From NCBI RefSeq assembly GCF_039541115.1, contig NZ_BAABFP010000002.1, positions 930,001 through 994,000 of the forward strand: a stretch of DNA of 64,000 nucleotides, in the 5' to 3' direction. Position numbers and translations under genes: made by a program. Shown piece after piece: positions 28,614 through 46,774 of the stretch (positions within the stretch are counted from its first letter, which is position 1; the number at the start of each line of letters is the position of its first letter). Origin of the DNA: Angustibacter luteus. GTDB lineage: Bacteria; Actinomycetota; Actinomycetes; Actinomycetales; Angustibacteraceae. Under the pieces are notes generated by a model, which was not told the origin of the DNA, did not search any database, and worked only from the letters and a program-made list of their open reading frames with translations.

Positions 28614-28717
28614 TGTGGGTCCTCCTCAGGACTGGGTGTTGTTGCCGCGGTTCTGGGTGATGCGGCTGGTCTGTGTGGTCGTGCTCTGGTGGAACGAACT
28701 CGCTGGCCGGAGCCAGG

Positions 28718-30820
<2,103 letters not shown>

Positions 30821-30887
30821 GGTTTCCTGCCCGTCTACGTCGAGAGTGTTCTGGCGGTGGGGTGGGGGCCGGTCCGGCCCCCCGTCA

Positions 30888-31358
30888 TCACCAGCGGTAG
30901 TGCGCGAAGGCCTTGTTGGACTCGGCCATCTTGTGGGTGTCCTCGCGGCGCTTCACAGCGGCACCGAGGCCGTTGCTCGCGTCGAGGATCTCGTTCATGA
31001 GGCGCTCGGTCATGGTCTTCTCACGACGGTCGCGCGAGTAGTTCACGAGCCAGCGCAGCGCCAGGGTGGTCGAGCGGTTCGCCTTGACCTCGATCGGCAC
31101 CTGGTAGGTGGCACCACCGACGCGACGGCTCTTGACCTCGATCGCCGGCTTCACGTTGTCCAGGGCGCGCTTGAGCGTCACCACCGGGTCGGTGCCGGTC
31201 TTCTCCTGGGCGCCCGCGAGGGCGCCGTACACGATCCGCTCGGCAACGGACTTCTTGCCGTCGAGCAGGATCTTGTTGACCAGCTGGGTGACCAGCGGCG
31301 AGTTGTACACCGGGTCGACGACCAGCGGTCGCTTCGGGGCGGGACCCTTGCGGGGCAT
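30888..31358 (-). CDS. rpsG: 30S ribosomal protein S7
   Basis: S7 initiates assembly of the 30S head and lies near the E site. The 156-residue protein starts [20 protein letters not shown] and has [14 protein letters not shown] and the C-terminal NKAFAHYRW. Its ATG shares one base with the rpsL stop (TAATG). The frame is open far upstream in the shadow of rpsL; only this start is conserved. Confidence 0.96.
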   Translation of the reverse strand: MPRKGPAPKRPLVVDPVYNSPLVTQLVNKILLDGKKSVAERIVYGALAGAQEKTGTDPVVTLKRALDNVKPAIEVKSRRVGGATYQVPIEVKANRSTTLALRWLVNYSRDRREKTMTERLMNEILDASNGLGAAVKRREDTHKMAESNKAFAHYRW

Positions 31359-31732
31359 TAGCTCTTCTCCTTCTTGGCGCCGTACCGGCTGCGAGCCTGC
31401 TTGCGGCCGCGGACACCCTGGGTGTCGAGCGAGCCACGGACGATCTTGTAGCGGACGCCGGGAAGGTCCTTCACTCGGCCGCCGCGCACGAGCACGATCG
31501 AGTGCTCCTGCAGGTTGTGACCGACACCCGGGATGTACGCCGTGACCTCGATGCCGCTGGTCAGGCGGACGCGAGCCACCTTGCGCAGCGCCGAGTTCGG
31601 CTTCTTCGGGGTGGTCGTGTAGACGCGCGTGCACACGCCCCGCCGCTGCGGGCTCCCCTTGAGTGCGGGGGTCTTGGTCTTGGTGACCTTGTCCTGCCGG
31701 CCCTTTCGGACCAGCTGCTGGATCGTGGGCAC
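31358..31732 (-). CDS. rpsL: 30S ribosomal protein S12
   Basis: S12 is at the decoding centre. The 124-residue protein has [15 protein letters not shown] at the start, then [17 protein letters not shown] and [17 protein letters not shown]. Both lysines where streptomycin-resistance substitutions usually arise (in PKKPNS and RVKDLPG) are the wild-type residue. The start is a GTG. Confidence 0.97.
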   Translation of the reverse strand: MPTIQQLVRKGRQDKVTKTKTPALKGSPQRRGVCTRVYTTTPKKPNSALRKVARVRLTSGIEVTAYIPGVGHNLQEHSIVLVRGGRVKDLPGVRYKIVRGSLDTQGVRGRKQARSRYGAKKEKS

Positions 31733-31931
31733 TCTGTCTCCGTCTCTTGCGCGGTCGTGCTGTCAGTGATGGTTCGTGTCGTGGTGCGCTCCAGGACCCC
31801 GCCCTACGACCCCCGCGGTCGGGAGTGTCGGTCAGAGTCACCGCGCGATGTGCAACCGGTGCTCGCGCCACCCCCGACAGCCTGAGCGTCAGCGGGCGCG
31901 CACACCCAGGTCTCCCCGGGCACGGAGCACA

Positions 31932-31961
31932 ACTTTACCCGCCTGTGCTCAGCCTGGTCAA
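31932..31961 (-). promoter_or_regulatory. Promoter of the rpsL-rpsG-fusA-tuf operon
   Basis: On the minus strand TTGACC (31956-31961) and TAAAGT (31932-31937) are 18 bases apart, a good housekeeping-sigma match. It lies just downstream of the rpoC terminator. The transcript would have a leader of about 190 bases before rpsL, with no gene in it. Confidence 0.65.
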
Positions 31962-31974
31962 AACGAGGCGGCCC

Positions 31975-32018
31975 GGACGCGGCGACTCCGCCCCGGCGAG
32001 GGGGCGGAGTCGCCGTCC
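31975..32018 (-). terminator. Terminator of rpoC
   Basis: GGCGACTCCGCCCC (31981-31994) pairs perfectly with GGGGCGGAGTCGCC (32001-32014). GGAC/GTCC extend the stem beyond a two-base bulge. It starts ten bases after the rpoC stop and separates rpoBC from the str operon. Confidence 0.85.
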
Positions 32019-32028
32019 GAGCAGTCGA

Positions 32029-35901
<3,873 letters not shown>

Positions 35902-35967
35902 GTGTGTCCTTCTCTCAGTCTTCTCGGTCGATCGGGTCTGACGGTTGGTTGACGGCTAGCTGCTCCG

Positions 35968-39441
<3,474 letters not shown>

Positions 39442-39769
39442 GGAGGGTCCTTCCACGGGCCTTTGATGCGGTAAGTACGCACGCCGATCGACCCGGCGCT
39501 CGGACTGGCACGGAAGTGCTCATCCGATCGACGGGCATGGATACAGGCAGCGCAAAGCGCAAGCATACACGACGAAGCGCATGCAAGGAAACGCCCCTGT
39601 CAAGGTCACGATCGCCCGCACGAGACCCGGCTCTGCTACCGCTCAGAACCGCGCTGCTCGGGGCTGCTGTCGTGACGACAACGGTGCGCCATGAGGATGA
39701 CGCTCCCCGGCGCCCGCGTCAAGACTGCCGCCACCTACGGCGCGCCGCGACCCGACGTCCGGATGGCGG
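39442..39769 (-). promoter_or_regulatory. rpoB upstream region
   Basis: This stretch between the end of the mce operon and rpoB has no gene. Possible promoter elements on the minus strand are TTGACA (39598-39603) and TATGCT (39562-39567), but their 30-base spacing does not make a single promoter. TATGCT may be a -10 with a poor -35. Short GCGC-AAGCGC motifs around 39550-39580 repeat. No strong hairpin separates it from the mce genes, so read-through is possible. Confidence 0.3.
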
Positions 39770-40444
39770 CTACAGGCCTCTGACCTGCGAGACCAGCCAC
39801 TGACCACCGCGATGGCTCATCGTCATCTCCACCCGGTTCTGATCCAACTGCGGGCGCTCCAGGCGGTTCGAGGTGGTGGTCTGGTTCACGAACAGGACCA
39901 CCACGACCTCGTCGCCCGTGGCCCGCACGACGCCGGTGGAGGCGACCTGCGCGACCACGGTGGCCTTGGTCTGGGTGGCCACCTGCTTGACCGCCTGGCT
40001 GGTGGTCTTCGCGTACTGGTCGCGGAAGGCGCCGGTGGTCCTGGCCCGGCCGGCCGCGAAGTCGGCGTCCAGGTGCCGGTAGTCGTAGCTGAGCACCTTC
40101 GTCGCGGCCGTCGCGGCCGCTCGGGTGGCCGCGCCACGGGCGTCGTCCACCGCCTGGGCCCGGCGATCGAGCACGACCAGCGCGCCGACGCCGACCAGCG
40201 CCACGACCAGCAGCCCGGCGAGGACGCCCAGCAGCCACACCGGCACCGCCCGTCCCCCGCTGGTGACGCGGTCGCGTGGCCCCGGTGCGGGCTGAGGGGA
40301 CGAGAGCGCGTCACGAGTGCGAGCAGGGCGCGGCCGGGGTTGGGGCTGGGGCTGGGCCTGGGGCTGGGGGTGCGGCTGGGGGCGGCGGGTGCGCTCCCCA
40401 GCCACTCGGCGGCGGGCGGTGGGCGGTCGTCGTACGTCGGTCAT
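39770..40444 (-). CDS. Mce-associated membrane protein (second)
   Basis: A 224-residue protein with a long basic, proline/glutamine-rich cytoplasmic N-terminus (1-65), one membrane helix (about 68-92) and an extracytoplasmic domain of about 130 residues typical of Mce-associated (Mas/OmpA-neighbour) proteins. In mycobacteria such proteins stabilise the Mce complex. The PQ-rich stretch is coded by a tandem run of about 8-12 short G+C-rich hexamers (40328-40383). GGAGGAG precedes the ATG. It is the last gene of the mce operon. Confidence 0.75.
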   Translation of the reverse strand: MTDVRRPPTARRRVAGERTRRPQPHPQPQAQPQPQPRPRPARTRDALSSPQPAPGPRDRVTSGGRAVPVWLLGVLAGLLVVALVGVGALVVLDRRAQAVDDARGAATRAAATAATKVLSYDYRHLDADFAAGRARTTGAFRDQYAKTTSQAVKQVATQTKATVVAQVASTGVVRATGDEVVVVLFVNQTTTSNRLERPQLDQNRVEMTMSHRGGQWLVSQVRGL

Positions 40445-40458
40445 CGTCGTCTCCTCCG

Positions 40459-40962
40459 TCAGGCCACGAACTGCAGCTGGTTGGCGAGCCAGCGGTCACC
40501 GGACCGGCTCAGGTCGACCTGGATGCGGTAGTGCCGGGGCACCGCGGTCGTGGCCGAGGTGTTGGTCACGTCGGCGTCCACGACGAGCAGCACGCGGGCG
40601 CTGTCGGCGTCGCTGGAGACCAGCCCGGCGGACAGCACCTTGCCCTTGCTGACCGCCTTGTTGCTGGTCACGAGCTTCTTGAGCTGCGCGGACTGGGCCG
40701 CGAACTCCTTCTTGAACGTGCCCGTCGCATCGGCCAGCACGCGGTTCGAGTCCCGGTCGAAGGTCCGGTAGTCCAGGGTCGTGAAGTTGACGCCGAGCTG
40801 GCCGGCAGCGGCGACCGCGTCCGCGCCGCGGGCGTCGGTGCGCCGGTCGTCCAGCACACGACGTCCGACGAACGCACCGGCGGCGACGGTCACCAGCAGC
40901 AGGGCCGCCAGGCCGAGCGCGAGGCCGCGGCGCAGCCGCGGGGTCAGCGGGACAAGGGTCAT
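40459..40962 (-). CDS. Mce-associated membrane protein (first)
   Basis: A 167-residue protein with one N-terminal membrane helix (about 12-34) and a soluble extracytoplasmic domain, homologous in layout to the next gene's product (both end WLxxQxxxx after a conserved strand with GDRW or GGQW). It probably supports the Mce lipid-import complex. The ATG at 40962 overlaps the mceF stop (ATGA). Confidence 0.78.
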   Translation of the reverse strand: MTLVPLTPRLRRGLALGLAALLLVTVAAGAFVGRRVLDDRRTDARGADAVAAAGQLGVNFTTLDYRTFDRDSNRVLADATGTFKKEFAAQSAQLKKLVTSNKAVSKGKVLSAGLVSSDADSARVLLVVDADVTNTSATTAVPRHYRIQVDLSRSGDRWLANQLQFVA

Positions 40963-42203
40963 GACTGGTCTCCGATCAGCATCCAGGCGAACGAGTCGGC
41001 GCCCTGCGGCGCGACCGAGGTGTGCACGGTGGGGTCGGTGGAGTCGGCCGGGCCGGGGCCAGCGGCTCCGAAGGGCACGGACGACGCCGGGGCCGACCCC
41101 GGCCGCGGGGCGTTCTGGGCGCCCCGCACCGAGGACGACGACCCGCGCGGCAGGGTGCACCGCACACCCGTGTTGAGCGGCGGCAGACCGGTGGTCTGCT
41201 GCGGGTCGGTCCGCTTGGTGCCGCCGTACCCCTGCGTGCAGGACGGCGGGTTGTCGACGTTGAGCTGCAGCCCGAAGTGCGCCGTGCCGTCGCCGGGAAC
41301 GACGGTGTAGCCACCCCGGACGACGTCCGGGTAGGTGATGAACATCTGCCGGAGCCCCTTGGTGCGGGTGACCGTGACCTGGCCGACGGTGACCAGGTTG
41401 GTCAGCAGCGCTCCCAGGTTGGTGCGGTTCTCCCGCAGCAGCGCGTCGACCTGCTGGCTGGCGACGACCCCGCGGTCCAGCACGGTGCGCAGGTCGCTGT
41501 CGCTGGTGCGCAGCTGGCCGGACAGGTCGTCCAGGTCGGCGGCGAAGGCACGGATGTCGCTGCCGGACGCCTTCTGGGTGTCCAGCACGGGCTTGCCGTC
41601 CTGGATCAGCCTCGTGGTCTCCGGCAGCGCCTCGCTGGCCGACCGGGTCAGGGCGTCCCCGGCGTCGATCAGCCGCTGCAGGTCGGTGCCGCCGTCCGCG
41701 AACGTCCTGCCCAGCTCGTCGACGGTGGTGCTGAGGTCGTCCCGGTCCACCGACCGGACCAGCCGGTCGACGTCCAGCAGCACCGTGTCGACCCGGGTCG
41801 GGGTCCGGGTGTCATCCCGGGCGATCCGCGAGCCGCCGGTCAGGTAGGGCCGGGCGCTGGTGCGCGGCTGCAGGTCCACGTACTGCTCGCCGACGGCGGA
41901 GCGGTTCTCCACCACCGCGAGGGTGTCCCGCGGCACCTGGGAGCCGCGGCGCATCCGCAGGTCGACCAGCACCCCGCCGTCGGTCAGCCGGAGCCGGTCG
42001 ACCTTGCCGACCGTCACGCCGCGGTAGGTGACCTCGGCGCCGGTGAAGATGCCGCCGGAGTCGCCGAAGTCGGCGGTGACGACGTACGAGCCGCCGGCCA
42101 CCCTGTCGAACAGGCCGACGTAGCGGGCCGAGAGCACGCTGACCGCCACCAGGGCGAGCGCGAGGAACGCGACGAGCTGGATCCGGACTCCACGGGTGAC
42201 CAT
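40959..42203 (-). CDS. mceF: MCE family protein MceF
   Basis: A 414-residue secreted or anchored subunit of the Mce lipid transporter. It has an N-terminal membrane helix (about 8-28) and an MlaD/MCE domain (about 38-115, with DSGGIFTGAEVTYRGVTVGKV). A helical region (about 140-290) follows that in mycobacterial Mce complexes forms the tube, and then a disordered serine/proline-rich tail. One base overlaps mceE (TGATG). Confidence 0.88.
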   Translation of the reverse strand: MVTRGVRIQLVAFLALALVAVSVLSARYVGLFDRVAGGSYVVTADFGDSGGIFTGAEVTYRGVTVGKVDRLRLTDGGVLVDLRMRRGSQVPRDTLAVVENRSAVGEQYVDLQPRTSARPYLTGGSRIARDDTRTPTRVDTVLLDVDRLVRSVDRDDLSTTVDELGRTFADGGTDLQRLIDAGDALTRSASEALPETTRLIQDGKPVLDTQKASGSDIRAFAADLDDLSGQLRTSDSDLRTVLDRGVVASQQVDALLRENRTNLGALLTNLVTVGQVTVTRTKGLRQMFITYPDVVRGGYTVVPGDGTAHFGLQLNVDNPPSCTQGYGGTKRTDPQQTTGLPPLNTGVRCTLPRGSSSSVRGAQNAPRPGSAPASSVPFGAAGPGPADSTDPTVHTSVAPQGADSFAWMLIGDQS

Positions 42204-43612
42204 CAGGCAGCACCTCCCAGCAGCAGCCCGGCGAGGTCGGTACCGGACTGGCCGGCCCCGCCGGACTTCCCCTCACCGCTGCCGGACGAGCCCAGGCACA
42301 GGACGCCGGGCAGGCAGATCCCGCCGCCGGAGCCGCCCCCGGTGGGGCTTGGCGCGGGCGCGGGCTTGGCCGCGGTCCTGGTCCAGCCCTTCGGGCAGGT
42401 CACGCCGCGGAACGGCAGCACCAGGGCCTTGACGGTGTCGTTGCGGCACTGGACGGTCAGGTCGCCGGGGGCGATCGCGGCCGGGCACTTCGCGCCCGGG
42501 AACTGGACGAGCTGGCCGAGGATCGTGCACGGGATGGACTTCACGTCGGGCAGCTGCGGCAGCGTGCCGAGTCCGGGGATCCCGGGCAACGGGCCGCTCG
42601 GGCCGGTCGGCAGGTCGAGCAGGGAGCGGGCGTCCAGGTCCGCGGTGATCCACAGGTTGGTGTAGTCGCCCTTGACGCCGTCGACCGCCGAGTCGGGGAA
42701 CGGGTAGGTGAGCAGCAGCTGCAGCGACTTCGGCAGGTCGTCGCCGGCGTCGTTCAGGGCCTTGAGCACGGGCTTGAGCGCGCTCAGGTTGGCCACCGTG
42801 TCGTCCTTGGACGCCTTGATGACCCGCGAGCCGACGTCGCCCAGCCGGTCGAGCGAGGTGAGCAGCGCGGTGAGCTGCTTGCGCTGGTCGGCGAGCACCT
42901 TGAGCCCGCCGGGCAGCTGGTCCAGCGCGGTCGCGATGTCGTCGCGCTGCGCGGCGAGGCGGGCGGCGAGCCGGTCGACCGAGTCCAGGGCCCGGTTGAT
43001 CTCGGCTTTCTGCGAGTCCAGCGACCCGACCAGGGTGTCGAGCTTGCTGAGCAGGTCGCGCACCGCGGGCTCGTTGCCGGTCAGGGCCTGGTTGAGCTCG
43101 GTCTCGATGATCTTCAGCTGGGCCACCCCGCCGCCGTTGAGCAGCATCGACATGGCGCCGAGGACCTCCTCGACCTCCGGGTTGCGGCCCGATCGGGCCA
43201 GCGGGATCACGTCGCCGTCGGACAGCCGACCGACCGCCGTGGCGTCCGTCGGGGCCTGCAGCGAGACGTACTTCTCGCCGAGCAGGCTGGTCTGCTTCAG
43301 CTCGGCGGTCGCGTTGTCCGGCAGCTTCACCGAGTCCTCGAGGCGCACCGTGACCCGCGCCGTCCAGCCGTCCAGCGCGATCTTCTCGACCGAGCCGACC
43401 GTGACGTCACCGACCTTGACCGCCGACTGCGGCACCAGGTCGAGGACGTCCGCGAACTGCACGGTCACCCGGTAGATGTCGCCGCGGCCCGCGACCCCGC
43501 CGGGCAGCGCGACGTCGTACGCGCCCTGGCAGCCGCCGAGCAGCAGCGCGACGGCGCCGGCGACGACCGCGAGCGCAGCCGTTCGCAGCCGGGGGCTCAT
43601 GCGGGGGCTCAT
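42203..43612 (-). CDS. mceE: MCE family lipoprotein MceE
   Basis: A 469-residue lipoprotein with a signal peptide and the lipobox LGGC (C28), as is usual for the fifth Mce subunit (LprK type). The MCE domain follows (about 45-120, SAVKVGDVTVGSVEKIALDG), then the long helical region and a cysteine-containing, glycine/serine-rich C-terminus. I start at the ATG overlapping the mceD stop (43609-43612); an in-frame ATG four codons later is also possible. Confidence 0.88.
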   Translation of the reverse strand: MSPRMSPRLRTAALAVVAGAVALLLGGCQGAYDVALPGGVAGRGDIYRVTVQFADVLDLVPQSAVKVGDVTVGSVEKIALDGWTARVTVRLEDSVKLPDNATAELKQTSLLGEKYVSLQAPTDATAVGRLSDGDVIPLARSGRNPEVEEVLGAMSMLLNGGGVAQLKIIETELNQALTGNEPAVRDLLSKLDTLVGSLDSQKAEINRALDSVDRLAARLAAQRDDIATALDQLPGGLKVLADQRKQLTALLTSLDRLGDVGSRVIKASKDDTVANLSALKPVLKALNDAGDDLPKSLQLLLTYPFPDSAVDGVKGDYTNLWITADLDARSLLDLPTGPSGPLPGIPGLGTLPQLPDVKSIPCTILGQLVQFPGAKCPAAIAPGDLTVQCRNDTVKALVLPFRGVTCPKGWTRTAAKPAPAPSPTGGGSGGGICLPGVLCLGSSGSGEGKSGGAGQSGTDLAGLLLGGAA

Positions 43613-44745
43613 CGCCCGCTCCCCAGGATGCCGGCCAGCGTCGGGTCGGACTGGATCAGCGGTGACAGCAGCGGGCCGAGCGCCTTCTGGCAGGCGGTGG
43701 CCTGGCTGACCTGCTGGTTGATCAGCCCGCAGAGCAGCTCGTCGGGGTGCTTGAGCTGGTCGGCGTTGTCCCGGACGTCGAGCGTGCCGGAGGCCGGGTT
43801 GTAGGCGTTCTGCAGGTTCGACAGCGCGACGGGCGCGTTGTCCAGCAGCTCGGCGAGCTGGTTGCGGTCGGCGGCGATGGTGCCGGTCACCGAGGTCAGG
43901 TCCGCGACGTCCGTCGTGAGCACCGAGCGGTTGTCCGCGACGAACGTGGACACCTCGTTCAGGGCGACGGCGAGGTTCTTCAGGGCCAGCCCGAGGTCGT
44001 CCTTCTCGCCGTTCAGCTGGTCGGCGACGGAGGCCAGGTCGGTGTTCAGCCGGCGCACCTGCGGGTCGTTCGCGGCCAGTGTGCTGGTGAAGGTCTGCAG
44101 GTTCTTCACGGTGCTGAACAGGTCGCCCCGGCTGCCCGAGACGGTGCCGAGCGCGAGGGAGAGCTGGTGCACGGCCTCGTTCGCCTTGTCGCCCTCGCCA
44201 CCCAGGTTGTCGGCGCTGGTGGCCAGCAGCCGGGACAGCGAGCCGTCGGCGTTGGCGCCCTTGGGCCCGAGGGCGGTGCTCAGGTCGTCCAGGCTCTGGG
44301 TGACCCGGTCCAGCTCGACCGGGACGGCGGTGCGCTCGATCGGGATGTCTGCGTGGTCGGCCAGCTTCGCGCCGCCGGTGTAGGCGGGCAGCAGCTGCAC
44401 GTACCGGTCGCTGACCAGGGACGGCGAGAGCACGGCGGCCTGCGCATCGGCCGGGATGGTGACGTCGCCCTTGACCTTCAGCGTCACCTCGACCTGCTCG
44501 CCCTGCGGCCGGACCCGCTCGACCGTGCCCACCGGCACGCCCAGCACGCGCACCTGGCTGCCCTCGTAGAGGCCGACGGCCCGGGTGAAGTGCGCGGTGA
44601 TCGTGCGGTCCGGCGTCGAGGGCCACAGCACGAACGCGGCCGCGGCCAGGACGCCGACCACGAGGACGCCGGCCAGCACCTTGCGCAGGTCGAGACCGCG
44701 CAGGTCGGGCAGGTCGGGCAGGTTCGAGACGCGGGGCCGCTTCAC
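43609..44745 (-). CDS. mceD: MCE family protein MceD
   Basis: A 378-residue Mce subunit with a membrane helix (about 23-42), an MCE domain (about 45-120, including EGSQVRVLGVPVGTVERV), and the helical tube-forming region ending in a loop with two cysteines near residue 335-350. The GTG start overlaps the mceC stop (GTGA, 44742-44745). Confidence 0.88.
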   Translation of the reverse strand: MKRPRVSNLPDLPDLRGLDLRKVLAGVLVVGVLAAAAFVLWPSTPDRTITAHFTRAVGLYEGSQVRVLGVPVGTVERVRPQGEQVEVTLKVKGDVTIPADAQAAVLSPSLVSDRYVQLLPAYTGGAKLADHADIPIERTAVPVELDRVTQSLDDLSTALGPKGANADGSLSRLLATSADNLGGEGDKANEAVHQLSLALGTVSGSRGDLFSTVKNLQTFTSTLAANDPQVRRLNTDLASVADQLNGEKDDLGLALKNLAVALNEVSTFVADNRSVLTTDVADLTSVTGTIAADRNQLAELLDNAPVALSNLQNAYNPASGTLDVRDNADQLKHPDELLCGLINQQVSQATACQKALGPLLSPLIQSDPTLAGILGSGR

Positions 44746-45722
44746 TTGCCACCTCCGGTGATCGTGCCGCCGACGGGGACCAGGTTCGGGATGTAGGTGT
44801 CGAACCAGCGGCCGTTGCCGAGGGTGTTCGCGAAGACCCGGGTGAACGGCGCCATGGCCTTGATCCCGGCGTCCAGGTCGTCCTGGTGCTTGCGCAGCGT
44901 GGCCAGCACGCCCTGCAGCTCGGTCAGGGCCGGCGTCAGCTGGGCCCGGTTGTCCCGCACCAGGCCGGTGATCTGCGCGGCGAGCGCCGCGGTGTTGGTG
45001 AGCAGGGTGTGGATCGCGGCCCGGCGCTTCTGCAGCTCGAGCAGCAGCAGGTCGCCGTCCTTGATCAGCGACTCGACCTCGCCGTTGCGCGCGGCCAGGG
45101 TGCCGGACACGTCCTTGGCGTGCGCGAGCAGCTCGGCCAGCTCCTGGTCGCGCGAGGAGATGGTCCTGGACAGCCGGGTCAGGCCCTCGAGCGAGGCCTT
45201 GACCTGGGGCGGGCTGTCCTTGAACTCGGTGGCGATGACGTCCAGCGACTTCGACAGCTGCGGGACGTCGATCGCCTCCGTGGTGGTGGTGAGGTCGCTG
45301 AAGGCGTCGATGACGTCGTACGACGGGGTGGTGCGGCTGGTCGGGATCGTCGTCCCGGCCTTCAGCTGGCCCGGGCCCTGGGGGTCGAGCGCGAGGTACT
45401 TCTGGCCCAGCAGCGTCTTGAGCTTGACCGCGGCCGCGGTCCGGGAGCCGAAGTGGGCGGGCTCGGTGATCTTGAACGAGATCAGCACCTGCGCGCCGTC
45501 CAGCTCGATCTTCTTGACCTTGCCGACCTTCACCCCGGCGACCAGGACGTCGTCGCCGGTCTTCAGCCCGCCGACCTCGGTGAAGGCGGCCCGGTAGGTG
45601 TCGCCGCGGCCGAGCAGCGGCAGCTTCTGCACGTTGAAGGCGGCCAGCAGCAGGGCGCCGATCAGCAGCAGCCCGACGGCCCCGATGGGCACCGGGTTGC
45701 GCTCGCGGAAGGGGGTGCTCAC
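44742..45722 (-). CDS. mceC: MCE family protein MceC
   Basis: A 326-residue Mce subunit: membrane helix about 13-33, MCE domain about 42-115 (TGDDVLVAGVKVGKVKKIEL), helical region to about 310. It lacks the long proline-rich tail that some mycobacterial MceC proteins have. The GTG start overlaps the mceB stop. Confidence 0.88.
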   Translation of the reverse strand: MSTPFRERNPVPIGAVGLLLIGALLLAAFNVQKLPLLGRGDTYRAAFTEVGGLKTGDDVLVAGVKVGKVKKIELDGAQVLISFKITEPAHFGSRTAAAVKLKTLLGQKYLALDPQGPGQLKAGTTIPTSRTTPSYDVIDAFSDLTTTTEAIDVPQLSKSLDVIATEFKDSPPQVKASLEGLTRLSRTISSRDQELAELLAHAKDVSGTLAARNGEVESLIKDGDLLLLELQKRRAAIHTLLTNTAALAAQITGLVRDNRAQLTPALTELQGVLATLRKHQDDLDAGIKAMAPFTRVFANTLGNGRWFDTYIPNLVPVGGTITGGGK

Positions 45723-46774
45723 TTGCCGACACCTCCGCACCGGGCGGCGCCGTTGGACACGACGTCCACCGGGAGGCGGGTGTCCTTGCCCAGCCCGAGG
45801 ACGCCGGTGGGCAGCACGACCGACCCGTCGAACGAGCAGAGGTAGAAGTTGAACCAGGAGCCGTACGTGGCGGTGCGGGTCAGGGTGTTGACCTTGCCGG
45901 GCCAGGTGTCCATGAAGTGCTCGAAGACCTTCGTGTTCTCGGGCTTGTTGAGCGTCGTCGAGAGCTTGCCCAGGTTCGCGATGTCCGCCTTCAGCGGCGG
46001 GCGGGCCTGGCTGAGCAGCCCGGCGGTGTCGGCGGCGAGCCCGTTGATCGAGGTGAGCGAGCTGCCGATGGCCACCCGGTCGGCGGACAGCCCGGACACG
46101 AACCGCTGCAGCTGCACCAGGAGCTGGTCCAGCTGGTCGTCGCGGGCGTCGACGGTGCCGAGCACCTGGTTGAGGTTGCTGATGGTCCGGCCGATCACGG
46201 CGTCCCGGTCGGCGACGGACGACGTCAGCGACGCGGTGTGCGCGAGCAGGCTGTTGATGGTGCCGCCCTCACCCTGCAGGACCTGGATGATCTCGCCGGA
46301 CAGCTGGTTGACGTCCTGCGGCGACAGCGCGGCGAACAGCGGCTTGAACCCGTTGAACAGCACCGTCAGGTCCAGCGCCGGTTGGGTCCGCTCGATCGGG
46401 ATGGTCGCCCCCGACCGCAGCTGGTTCCCCGCACCGGCCCCCTGCACCAGTGCGACGTACCGCTGCCCGATCAGGTTGCGGTAGCGGACGACGACCTGCG
46501 TCGTGTCCGTCAGCGGGTGGTCGGTGTCGACGTCCAGGGTGACCAGGGCGCGGCTGCGCCCGCTCAGCCCGATGTCCTTGACCCGGCCGACCGGCACCCC
46601 GGCGATCCGGACGTCGTCGCCCTTGGCCAGCCCGGTCGCGTCGGCCAGCACCGCCTTGTACTGGGTGCGGTCGCCGCCGGCGATGGGCGAGATGGTGAGC
46701 GCGAGCATGCCGAACGCGGCGATCGTCGCCACGGCGAAGACCACCAGCTTGATCAGGCTGGACGTCGTCCTCAC
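45719..46774 (-). CDS. mceB: MCE family protein MceB
   Basis: A 351-residue Mce subunit with a membrane helix (about 8-27), an MCE domain (about 38-115, KGDDVRIAGVPVGRVKDI), the helical region, and a C-terminal domain with two cysteines (in YLCSF and AARCGG). The GTG start overlaps the mceA stop. With mceA, C, D, E and F it would form the hetero-hexameric lipid tunnel. Confidence 0.88.
   Translation of the reverse strand: MRTTSSLIKLVVFAVATIAAFGMLALTISPIAGGDRTQYKAVLADATGLAKGDDVRIAGVPVGRVKDIGLSGRSRALVTLDVDTDHPLTDTTQVVVRYRNLIGQRYVALVQGAGAGNQLRSGATIPIERTQPALDLTVLFNGFKPLFAALSPQDVNQLSGEIIQVLQGEGGTINSLLAHTASLTSSVADRDAVIGRTISNLNQVLGTVDARDDQLDQLLVQLQRFVSGLSADRVAIGSSLTSINGLAADTAGLLSQARPPLKADIANLGKLSTTLNKPENTKVFEHFMDTWPGKVNTLTRTATYGSWFNFYLCSFDGSVVLPTGVLGLGKDTRLPVDVVSNGAARCGGVGK

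Noticed and set aside
42203-44752. Very long minus-strand frame joining mceD and mceE
   Set aside because: It is an off-frame read-through of mceD before the real mceE start; the true genes are separated by an ATGA overlap.
43609-45732. Single large minus-strand frame over mceC and mceD
   Set aside because: The first half is a shifted reading of mceC; mceD begins at the GTG at 44745 inside the mceC stop.
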